Below, piece after piece: positions 1 to 10,500 of a stretch of 64,000 bases of DNA. Origin of the DNA: Nematostella vectensis (Eukaryota; Cnidaria; Anthozoa; Actiniaria; Edwardsiidae); assembly GCF_932526225.1 (NCBI RefSeq), contig NC_064042.1, positions 3,145,001 to 3,209,000 on the forward strand. Reading direction: 5' to 3'. Made by a program: the position numbers and the translations under genes. Under the pieces are notes generated by a model that saw nothing but the letters and a program-made list of their open reading frames with translations, was not told where the DNA came from and did not search any database. The number at the start of each line of letters is the position of its first letter. The stretch's first letter is position 1.

Positions 1-1660
1 AACGAAAAGCCGTCAGCCTTTATATTACCATTACCCAGGAGATAAAGCCATAACTGGGCAAATCCAGATATGCAAATCACGGAGTAATAGAATATGCTAT
101 TGATTCTGAAAAAAAATGTGCCTAAAATTATAAATCTTATTACGCAATTCAAGCTAGATCATGTCTGCCTTTTTAATTCGTTAATTATCCCAACTGTTCT
201 TGGGTTCCCATGAGCATTTTGGGCGCGTTGCTTACTTAGCCATCGACCGCTAAATTTCGTGTTTTCTTATCAAAGAATCGCAAAATCTTAGACACTTTGC
301 ATATGATATCTCTTTGCGATATATGCGCACACCACCCCCTAACCTGTTTATTGTCTCTTCTAATTGTGTACTGTCAATCATGTCACGCAAGCTGCAAAAC
401 TGTCGTCACACAACAAATGCACACATAAACACATGGACCATGAAATCGAGATGAACCACCATGTCACAACATAACGCTGCCATCAGAAGATGACAATGAT
501 ACCGAGTTCGTAGGTACACATCTCGCTTGTCTCGCCAAATTTGGGCTAACAACTATCAGCTAAAGTCATGTTCATTTTGCAGGATTATATTTTGAGCCAA
601 AATTAATTGATGTGAGTTGATGATACAGCTTGATGCAAAGGGATATGAATTGGCTTAAGTTGAATCGTGGATTTTCAAGTCACTCAGATTTTGAAAATTC
701 ACTCTTACGGTTTCTACGAATGAAGGAAATGAACATTTCGTGAAAGTTATTTTCAAACACAATTATATAGATAATGTATTCATAGTCTAATTTATAAACT
801 AGTTAAGTCTCAAAGTCTTTATTAAATTATCAAAACTTTTAGTAAAGCCAAGTATGATTGTTTCTATGGTTGTGGCCTTTGTAGATGAAATGAAGTTAGT
901 TGATTTTATTTTGAGTAACTTTAAAACATTCAAAAATAACATATTTTGTTACGCTTCTCTGCGCATGCTTGACATCTTGTATCCGCTGACTTGCTAGGTA
1001 AGTGTTCGAGAATAATGCGTTTACTAGAGTCTTACTGAACCAAATACTTAGTAAGTCAAAGAGCACGGGCTTGGTTCTCATGATGTCGATCATATGACTA
1101 CAAAGATATTGCTGGATGCGACAACACTCAGATGTTTGGGAAAATGTGAAAGAGCCCTTTTCAGCCACACTTTTGTTATTGTTTCCATCAATATTAGAAG
1201 ACAATTTATTAGAAGAAACCCCTAGATAATCACTCAACATTAAACTTTAGCTCTATTTTCAAAATTCGAATAAAAAAAGATATGTTAAAACCTAGCCCGC
1301 CATAATAAGGGCCGTGTATACCGTCTTTTTGGATAAGGTCGTTAGCGTCTCTTACCGAGCTTCATTAGCTAGTATTAGCTTGTATTATCGGGGAAGTAAA
1401 AGAACGACTTGGATCACTGGCCCGTGGAACCATCTTCTTTGGCTTAGCTCACGTTAGAAAACATATATACACTCAAACATTAGTCTATAGCGTCTCGTGC
1501 GTACTTTTCAGGACACGCTTTGGGCATGTCTCGAGATAATGATTTGCCCTAAAAAATAGTTAAATTGTGTTTGTTATCACACAGAACACCGAGACACTCT
1601 TCTACCAACAAAAACTAGCAAGACCAGACGACACAGAGAGACAACAAGATAATCACGTTC
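1..1660. other. no recognisable gene
   Basis: This AT-rich stretch has no open frame with recognisable protein similarity and no clear splice-bounded exon. The longest frame (minus strand, about 896-1240) has no family resemblance. I see nothing else I can support. Confidence 0.5.
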
Positions 1661-1663
1661 AAC

Positions 1664-1960
1664 GGTAGATGTGCCATGTGCTAGTCACGTGCTTTAGAAG
1701 ACACAACGCGTGCTAGTTACGTGCTACGGAAGACACAACACATGCTAGTCACGTGCTACAGAAGACAACACGTAATAGTCACGTGCTACATAAGACATAA
1801 GACATAACACGTGATATAGAAGACAACACGTGATACGGGAGATGTGCCACGTGCTACAGAAGACGCAACACGTGCTACGGAAGACGCAACACGTGCTACG
1901 GAGGATGCGTCAAGTGCCAGTCGCATGTTTTGGAAGATGCGCCACGTGCTGTGGGAGATT
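1664..1960. repeat. CACGTG-rich short tandem repeat over the 5' end of the LicD-like gene
   Basis: An imperfect repeat of roughly 20-25 bp, built on CACGTGCTA followed by GAAGA and CACAACA or GCAACA, runs many times through this stretch. Each unit carries the palindromic E-box CACGTG or a one-base variant. The repeat enters the downstream open frame and encodes its first ~40 residues, which show recurring QHVLRKT-like peptides. The N-terminus of that ORF is therefore repeat-derived and its start codon is uncertain. Confidence 0.75.
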
Positions 1961-3488
1961 GGCTAAGAAGTTTGTGTGGCTAATTGCCGCCTCAACTGTG
2001 TTCCTACTATGTGTCCAGATAATCGTATTCCTTTCTTTTTCACCTGAAGATGAAGATGTGCTGTACACCTTGAGACCATTACACCTACCCAGAAGACGAA
2101 ACAAACCGTCGGACACATTTCTCGTCCATTCGCGCTACACAGGCGACATCCCGAGATCTGACTTAATCAAGTTTGTGGTAGTGTTATCGCAAGGTCTTTC
2201 ACAAAGTCAGCAAAGACTAGGGCTTCATTTCTTTGAAAAGACGGATTTAAAGAGTATTCAGTATCTGAAAAAGATATTGGAAACGACCCCTGGGCTAGAC
2301 GGCGCGTCCTGTCTCTCGTACTCATTACAAGAATTGTTTTCTGAGAAACCGGACTCCTCGCAAATGCAGGCAGGTGAGGGGGAGACAAAGCGGAGGCTCG
2401 AAAGTGCAGTTAGTAAATCCTGGTGTCGATTTAAAAGACGAGGCTGGAGTTTGATTATTCGCAATACTGGACCAATCGAGTCAATAAGCGTGAGGAATGT
2501 TCCTGGTAGTGATCTGATCGAGCATGCAGTGGCAGCACAAAGGTGTAATATCGTCGAGGGGCCATTTTTAATGAAGAAAGAGAAGTTCTTGCAATTGAAG
2601 GGATGGCGCTCAAACTTTGGCAGAGCCGCAGTGTTAGACTTTTTCCTCCGATCAAAAGGCAAACTTAACATTGCCAAAGTAACCGGATGCTTCATGAGCG
2701 AACAGCTTTACATCGCAGACCGTGGAATGAACGAGGGACTTGGGGACTTCCCGGATTATGCCGAACTTGGTTTGGTCCATGGAGTCCTTAGAATTATTCA
2801 GGAGAATCGAGTGGAATGGACTGTTTGCGCCGCGCATGGCGAGCTATGCAAGGAGCAGCCGTACACCCCGTCCCAGGACTTCCCGGTCGTTGCCATGCCA
2901 ATATGCTGTAGCTCCATGCTAGCGATCATGCTTAGGGACATTGTGAAGGGACTAAATGCCATAGGGCTTGAATACAGGGTGGTATTTGGTACCCTCCTTG
3001 GGGCGGTCCGGAGCGGGGCAATCATTCCCTGGACCCACGACCTTGACCTTGCCATTCGCAAACGCGACTATGACAACAAGACGATCTTTGTGACTTTACA
3101 AAGACATTTCAGAGGGAGATACTATATCGGGTTTCACGCGCATATGAGACGAGCAATCGCCTTATACCCGCCTTACGCGACCTTTAACCGCTCATTATTT
3201 TATGGCCCTGAGGACCTTGAGGGAGAGAAGTTTTTTAGTGCGAATGTAATGGGTGCAGTAAGGAAACTGAAGCTGGATACGGACTGGCGAGCGAGAGGCT
3301 ATATGGACTTTAATCTTGGCCCCGAGGTATGGTGGAAAAACGCGTCTAAGGTGACGATCAACGGGCGCGAGTACGTGACGGTAAAGGACGCGGAAACCGA
3401 GCTAAGGGATTGGTACGGGGAAAGCTGGCGTCAGCCGGTACATCCGGGTAACACGTGGAGAGGACTATCAGATAAAGGCGCCGCATGA
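1830..3488 (+). CDS. FKRP/LicD-like type II membrane phosphotransferase, intronless
   Basis: An uninterrupted 552-codon frame. Residues ~47-69 form one hydrophobic segment (VWLIAASTVFLLCVQIIVFL) after a basic stretch, which fits a Golgi type II signal anchor. A stem region follows (~75-370), including an FKRP-like segment with LKGW and LDFFLR near residues 250-275. A LicD/fukutin catalytic core lies at ~375-450, with the GTLLGAVRSG motif (~386-395), IIPW and an acidic DLD (~402-404) that probably binds metal. Family members transfer ribitol-phosphate or phosphocholine to glycans; FKRP extends the matriglycan of alpha-dystroglycan. That role is inferred here and the substrate is unknown. The start at 1830 is the first in-frame ATG, but residues 1-40 come from a CACGTG repeat, so a later start is possible. 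The last ~13 codons and the stop lie in another tandem repeat that continues downstream. The gene may be a retrocopy or belong to an intronless expanded family. Confidence 0.78.
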   Translation: MIREMCHVLQKTQHVLRKTQHVLRRMRQVPVACFGRCATCCGRLAKKFVWLIAASTVFLLCVQIIVFLSFSPEDEDVLYTLRPLHLPRRRNKPSDTFLVHSRYTGDIPRSDLIKFVVVLSQGLSQSQQRLGLHFFEKTDLKSIQYLKKILETTPGLDGASCLSYSLQELFSEKPDSSQMQAGEGETKRRLESAVSKSWCRFKRRGWSLIIRNTGPIESISVRNVPGSDLIEHAVAAQRCNIVEGPFLMKKEKFLQLKGWRSNFGRAAVLDFFLRSKGKLNIAKVTGCFMSEQLYIADRGMNEGLGDFPDYAELGLVHGVLRIIQENRVEWTVCAAHGELCKEQPYTPSQDFPVVAMPICCSSMLAIMLRDIVKGLNAIGLEYRVVFGTLLGAVRSGAIIPWTHDLDLAIRKRDYDNKTIFVTLQRHFRGRYYIGFHAHMRRAIALYPPYATFNRSLFYGPEDLEGEKFFSANVMGAVRKLKLDTDWRARGYMDFNLGPEVWWKNASKVTINGREYVTVKDAETELRDWYGESWRQPVHPGNTWRGLSDKGAA

Positions 3489-3700
3489 CTTGGTCACGTG
3501 GCTAGTCACATGGGTAATACGTGGAGGGGATTATCAGATAAAGGCGCCGCATGACTTGGTCACGTGGCTAGTCACATGGGTAATACGTGGAGGGGATTAT
3601 CAGATAAAAGCGCCGCATGGCTTGGTCACGTGACTCGTCTCACATGGGCAACACGTGGAGGGGACTATCAGATAATGGCGCCGTATGACTACGCCGACAC
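3446..3700. repeat. 66-bp tandem repeat carrying the LicD-like stop codon
   Basis: About four copies of a 66-68 bp unit begin at about 3446, 3512, 3578 and 3646 (GGGTAA(C/T)ACGTGGAG, then TATCAGATAA, GGCGCCG, CTTGGTCACGTG). The first copy encodes the C-terminus and the stop codon of the LicD-like ORF. The next copies repeat these coding bases after the stop. CACGTG recurs in each unit, as in the 5' repeat. Confidence 0.85.
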
Positions 3701-3960
3701 CTGGATATTGAAATGACCAGTTAACTACCCGTACTGCCCGCGTAGCATGCTAAAGTAATTAATTGATCATAAAATTAGATGAATGTAAACCAGAAAATTA
3801 AATTCCTGGCAGTCCTAGAGAGTATTTGAAAATAACTATTTCTTGATAACGTGGTTATTTTTATTGTCATGATTGACATGACCATGCTCCACCATGCTCC
3901 TCAACGAGAGCACGTCATAGTCGTAGCAGGCCTCGAATTATTGGAGGGGCACGATAACAA

Positions 3961-4137
3961 AAAGAAAACAATGGGGGCACAGTCACGCCCCTACTGGCCA
4001 ATTCCTTTTAATTTTTCAAAACAATCGGGGCACAGTCACGCCCCTACTGGCCAGTTCCTTTTAATTTTTGAAAACAATGGGGGCAAAGCCACGCCCCTAC
4101 TGGCCAGTTCCTTTTAATTTTTTGAAAATAATGGGGG
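3961..4137. repeat. three tandem ~57-60 bp units
   Basis: Three consecutive units contain CACGCCCCTACTGGCCA, then TTCCTTTTAATTTTT, then an A-rich stretch and TGGGGGCA. A related piece (CCGCCCCTACTGGACATTTCC) occurs at about 39,982 in an EMSY intron, so the unit probably comes from a dispersed element. Confidence 0.7.
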
Positions 4138-4402
4138 GAGGGGCCACGTGCTCCCAGTGCTACGGCGATGCATGTACTGGTATACTCGCTCTCACGTGAC
4201 CAGTTAGATAAAGCACGTGGAAAGTTCACACCAGCTCATGGATTTTGCCACGTGATCCTTGCGCTCGTCATATGGCTGGCATATGATTGGTATAACTAGA
4301 AAGACTTACAGATAAGCTGTAAAAAAAATAAATGGCCTGTGAAGGCGTGGTGTAGACAAGCTAGGAATCAACAGCAACGCGAGCAAGAAACTGTCTTTTT
4401 GC

Positions 4403-4435
4403 TCCGACGAAGGGCTAACGCCCGAAACGTCAGCT
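4403..4435 (+). ncRNA. hammerhead ribozyme-like motif (core variant)
   Basis: The order CCGACGA, helix II (GGGC TAAC GCCC), GAAAC, GTC matches the minimal type I hammerhead ribozymes described in Penelope-like elements and retrozymes, which have a very short helix III. The flanking GCT and AGC could form helix I. The first core box is CCGACGA where CUGANGA is canonical, so the U is changed to C and this copy may be inactive. No reverse transcriptase is visible nearby. Confidence 0.5.
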
Positions 4436-4527
4436 CAACTACTCTGTTCCACAGGGGCGTTCAACATACTTTTTTAATGATGTGTTGATTTATAGCTTGG
4501 CACTGCTTCCTTTCACATGATCACACG

Positions 4528-7500
4528 TCATAACGCGGGCACATGGTTGGCTGCGTCCTTCCACATAGTCACGTGATTGCTAACGCCCATAGCTTCCAAG
4601 ACCGGCTCTATTCTTCCATCAAACAAACCAAAGACACCACCTATGAGAGCAGAAATCCGAATTGGAATGATGACATACACACGTCAAGGGCAATGCACAT
4701 TTGTCTGTTTAGCCTTTAGATTGGTACATTTTTGGAACAATTCGAGTCAGTCTTCGTGATTTCCTTAAAAAGCCCTAGACGGCCACACCTCTCTTTTTGT
4801 TTACGTTCAGTGTTAGGAAGACAAGATACTAAAGAATCCAAATAATCATCTAAAATTAACCAATAAAGTATAAAATAAGCATTACACTTTATTTACTAAA
4901 TCCAAAATATCAATAATAAATAATAACAAAATATCGCAGCAGCTTTTAGAAATCAGCGGATAAAAATGGAGGCTTTCTCACAAGTTGTTTGTTGCTATCA
5001 CGACAAAATGGCGGCGGGCAGAGATATCCCATGCACTTACCGGTGTGAATGTAAAGTACGCGTTTGCCCTTGAATCGCGAAGGATTATTTTTCATCTCCG
5101 CCAGCATTCCACGGACTGACTTGATCGTATAAACTGGGTCAAGCATTATTCCCGTGGTTGATGAAATTCGGACAATATCCTCTGCAAAGAGAATAAAAGC
5201 AATTTTCAACGGTGAACCGGTAAATTCCTTGCTTTGGGTTGAATATCGTTATTCTTGCAAATTTAAAGAATTGTTTAAGAAGCGATTGAATTCTTGATTG
5301 AGACAAAGAGTTGCAGAAAATTTATCTGTGACCCTAAAATTGAGAGATGACATGTCAATTGAAATGTAATTCCTCCTCCAACTTTTCGAGCTAAACTGCT
5401 AGTTAGACAAACTCACAAAACCCAGTAGCCGATCTTCCAGCTTAGTCCCAGACCTTGCTTGTGGTATCCTGTGCTTGGAGATGAACCGTAAAGTAGCGCT
5501 TAAAAAAACCCTCCCCCCCTTAAATGGACGGATCCTAAAAGAGAGGAATTTAAGTCTGCTTGAAAGTAAAACTTATATATAATATATTTATCCACCCTTT
5601 TTCATGTAGCCCAAATCCTTTCTAAGAAATAAGCTGGGTCCCGCCTAGAAAGTCAGGGAGCACAATGTACTGACCTAGCTCCTCGGTTGTAGAAACAGCA
5701 TAACCCTTTCCCTTGTAGCCCTCTATGATGTCTAAGATATCTTCCGCATGTACGTCCGTAAGACCGACAGATACAAGCTCCTCATTCACACACTTGTAGA
5801 AGAACGCCGCATCATCGCATACGTTTACCGCGTGACATCTGCACAAGAATGTAACAAATACAAATCTGGATATTTATGCTTTATGAGGACTGTACAGGCC
5901 CGCAAATGATCCCCGGCCCGCAAACGAACCCCCAAAAAGCATACGGTGGCCCGCAAATGATCCCCTGCCCGCAAACGAACCACCAAAAAGCATACGGTGG
6001 CCCGCAAATGATCGCCGGCCCGCAAACGAACCCCCAAAAAGCATACGGTGGCCCGCAAATGATCCCCGGCCCGCAAACGAACCACCAAAAAGCATACGGT
6101 GGCCCGCAAATGATCCAGGCCCGCAAACGAACCCCAAAAAAGCATACGGTGGCCCGCAAATGATCCAGGCCCGCAAATGATCCCGTAATAATTTACGGAA
6201 TGGAACGTGGAATAAAGTGCTCGACTCTATACTAGATATAAAAAGAACACTTTCTTTCTGTTAAAGGAAATTATACATCTAATTAAAAAAATAAAAAGAA
6301 ATTAAAAAAATAAAGCAATATATTTTCTCTTAACTCTCAGTATTTATGTGGAAAGATTAGACTTCTATCACAAGATTAATTGTTTTGGGGTCATTTGCGG
6401 GCCGGGATCATTTGCGGGCCTGCTGTGCTTTTTGGAGGGTCATTTGCGGGCCGGGGATCATATGCGGGCCTGCTGTGCTTTTTGGAGGGTCATTTGCGGG
6501 CCTGCTGTGCTTTTTGGAGGGTCATTTGCGGGCCTGCTGTGCTTTTTGGAGGGTCATTTGCGGGCCTGTACAGGTCAGCTCATCCTCCCGGAACCAGAAG
6601 AACCTAAAGGATAGCACTTGGGGCGAAATTAATACCCTAAGGGATAGCACTTGGGGCGAAATTAATACCCTAAGGGATAGCACTTGGGGCGAAATTAATA
6701 CCCTAAGGGATAGCACTTGGGGCGAAATTAATACCCTAGAGGATAGCACTTGGGGCGAAATTAATACCCTAAGGGATAGCACTTGGGGCGAAATTAATAC
6801 CCTAAAGGATAGCACTTGGGGCGAAATTAATACCCTAAGGGATAGCACTTGGGGCGAAATTAATACCCTAAGGGATAGCACTTGGGGCGAAATTAATACC
6901 CTAGAGGATAGCACTTGGGGCGAAATTAATACCCTAAGGGATAGCACTTGGGGCGAAATTAATACCCTAGAGGATAGCACTTGGGGCGAAATTAATACCC
7001 TAAGGGATAGCACTTGGGGCGAAATTAATACCCTAGAGGATAGCACTTGGGGCAAAATTAATACCCTAAGGGATAGCACTTGGGGCGAAATTAATACCCT
7101 AAAGGATAGCACTTGGGGCGAAATTAATACCCTAAGGGATAGCACTTGGGGCGAAATTAATACCCTAAGGGATAGCACTTGGGGCGAAATTAATACCCTA
7201 AAGGATAGCACTTGGGGCGAAATTAATACCCTAAGGGATAGCACTTGGGGCGAAATTAATACCCTAAGGGATAGCACTTGGGGCAAAATTAATACCCTAG
7301 AGGATAGCACTTGGGGCGAAATTAATACCCTAGAGGATAGCACTTGGGGCGAAATTAATACCCTAGAGGATAGCACTTGGGGCGAAATTAATACCCTAAG
7401 GGATAGCACTTGGGGCGAAATAAATACCCTAGAGGATAGCACTTGGGGCGAAATTAATACCCTAAGGGATAGCACTTGGGGCGAAATTAATACCCTAAGG

Positions 7501-10500
7501 GATAGCACTTGGGGCGAAATTAATACCCTAGAGGATAGCACTTGGGGCGAAATTAATACCCTAAGGGATAGCACTTGGGGCGAAATTAATACCCTAAAGG
7601 ATAGCACTTGGGGCGAAATTAATACCCTAAAGGATAGCACTTGGGGCGAAATTAATACCCTAAGGGATAGCACTTGGGGCGAAATTAATACCCTAAAGGA
7701 TAGCACTTGGGGCGAAATTAATACCCTAAAGGATAGCACTTGGGGCGAAATTAATACCCTAAAGGATAGCACTTGGGGCGAAATTAATACCCTAAGGGAT
7801 AGCACTTGGGGCGAAATTAATACCCTAAGGGATAGCACTTGGGGCGAAATTAATACCCTAGAGGATAGCACTTGGGGCGAAATTAATACCCTAAGGGATA
7901 GCACTTGGGGCGAAATTAATACCCTAGAGGATAGCACTTGGGGCGAAATTAATACCCTAAGGGATAGCACTTGGGGCGAAATTAATACCCTAAAGGATAG
8001 CACTTGGGGCGAAATTAATACCCTAAGGGATAGCACTTGGGGCGAAATTAATACCCTAAGGGATAGCACTTGGGGCGAAATTAATACCCTAAGGGATAGC
8101 ACTTGGGGCGAAATTAATACCCTAGAGGATAGCACTTAGGGCGAAATTCATACCCTAAGGGATAGCACTTGGGGCGAAATTAATACCCTAAGGGATAGGA
8201 CAAGCATTTGTACAGTTTTTTAGGGAGAGTCTTCCCCATGGCTCATCCTACTAATGGTGTATTTGTGCATTTATATAGGATATCAATCAGTTGCTCTTTG
8301 TTATTATTTACATTTAAAAAATAATCAATCATCCACGATTGAAGTTTGTTACCTGAGTAACAACATTTGATGAGTGCCTAAGTTACTTGATGGAATTTAG
8401 ATGTTGGAAATGGATGGCTCACATTGCGCAGGAGTGTACAATGGCAGCATGATTAGCCAACACGCATTACTTTAATCGTTATAATTAATTTAATAACCAA
8501 TCTATTATGCTGCAATGGGTCAGGTCCCATTGATTTTCCAACACCTTCACTGCACCTTAATCATCAAACCATCTGACGCAAGGCCTCATTTAATACTCAC
8601 TTAAGTTTGTTACCAGTCAAGTAGTTCCCGATAGCTATACCTGCTGCTGTACCAGAACTGCCAACACACATAACCATATCATCAAACTCATCCAGGACAT
8701 TCTAGAAAGAGAAACAGAAAGCTTCTTTTATCAAATTGTAAATCGTTGGCAGTTTTCTTTATTTGTTTCTTATACTAAATTTTTTAACTGTGGTGCACCA
8801 AGGATCTTTGAAAGGGTGGGCCAACTTATGGAAACAATATCTTAGCTTCCCTTAGCTTTATTGGGTAAAAAAGATAATTGGACATAGGAAACCACCCCTG
8901 CATTTGCCACCTTTAAACTTCATATAAAACTCCTTCATATAAAAGTCCCATTTAAGACATTTTCTCCTCTATTGTAAGTAATGTCTCATACGTATTTTTG
9001 ACTGCTAGAAGGAGGGGGGCCCAGGGCCCTCTCTTTGGCTATGCCACAGGGGGCAAAGTATATATTCCTCTGCATTCGCCACTGTTCAACAAGTATAAAT
9101 CTCCCAGGATCCAGAGATACATACTGCTGTTAGCTGGTTCATCCAAAAAGAAAATATAAAAGTGTAATGGCCAGTATTACGTTGTTTTTATTATGAAGCT
9201 CCCTTACATAAGCCATATAACAATACCTGTTTGGTCAGTTCATGAAAAGCTGTGATGTAACCAAACAAACCAATCTCATTAGATCCACCCAAAGGGATGA
9301 CATATGGTGACTTCCCCTGTTGCCTGTGAATAGAAGAGAATATGTACCTTTTAAGGTGTTCAAACACTCCACACCCAGGACATAACTCTATATAAAAGTA
9401 GAAAGGGTCATCCTATCTTTTAGGGTATAAAATTATTCATGGGAGTCCCCACCTCCCTCTGTGACTTTACACTTCTATAACAATCTGTCTTTAAACATGC
9501 ACTGGCAAAGTAGTGCCATAACACAGTAATTATCATTGGAGAGCGGTAAACCATTGTTTGCTTTTGGTGGAATGAAATAATATGAGGCTCGTAACACTTG
9601 AGGGGGGTAGAAGGTACATACCCCCAGTGCCCCACCCCTTGTCACCAGCGGCGTGGCCAGGATTTTTATCAGGAGGGGGCCCAAAAGGGACTTTCAAGGC
9701 ATTTTCTTCTGTATTTTAGATAATGTCTCATACATTTACTGTATTTTTGGCTGCTAGAAGGGGGGGCCCGGGCCCCCTGGGCCACCCCCCTGGCTACGCT
9801 CCTAGTCACGGCCCCCAAAAGCTTGGTAAAAGTTTGCCACTCTTTTGGTGCGCAAATACAAAATGAACGAAGCCATTTTTTTAAAATTCCATGCGTCACT
9901 GGGCAAGAGAAGTCTGGAGGCACTGGTACCCAGGGTATTTCCATTTGGAATTGCACTTCAAAGAATGTTGTTAAAACTTGGTGTAATGAATGAGCATAAA
10001 CCTGAGTTTTTCTGCCAGATTTTCCATTCTCATTTTGAGCCCTGATTCATATCCCTCATACGGCACCAGCATCAGATGACTGCCTACCAGTCGATTCAAC
10101 AATAAGTTGCCATGGTAACCAGCAGGGGGGTCCTGGATAAAAAAGTTTTAGAGCAATATCTTTCTAAGGAATAAAAAAAGTTGTGTTATAGATGATTTTC
10201 CAACCCAGTCTCTAGAAGACAAGACAATTTGCATAATAGAAAATCTGCAATCAGTGCATGGTGCTTTTATACCAATGTAAATGTTAAACTTTTGATTTGA
10301 ATGTGTAGAGGGAAGGAAGAAAGTCAATGTCCAGTCATCTTAAACGTGTTGCTTTCTGGTATTTAGATGAATACATCCATCTCTCCTTCAACACCTAACC
10401 CTGATACCAAGTCATACGCACCTTATCTTTGTGTCTAAGAAGCAGGTAACAATCCATATTCAGTTCTCTTGCAGCAACAGCTGTTGCTCTGCAGTGATTA

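Noticed and set aside
4946-5040. Reading of the D-cysteine desulfhydrase frame past IHTG to the stop at 4946
   Set aside because: The family requires HTGG plus a GLFD-type end. A strong donor GTAAGT lies exactly at this point, and the exon 4528-4640 supplies GGVFGLFD in phase.
5825-6176. Overlapping open frames in several frames on both strands
   Set aside because: They arise from subterminal repeats of the inverted-repeat element and have no gene-like composition.
6385-8139. 584-codon plus-strand and 537-codon minus-strand open frames
   Set aside because: Both are produced by the 33-bp minisatellite, whose period is divisible by three. The array lies in an intron and the peptides are pure repeat.
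5880-8205. CRISPR-like appearance of regularly spaced repeats
   Set aside because: There are no unique spacers; the units are contiguous tandem repeats in a eukaryotic intron.
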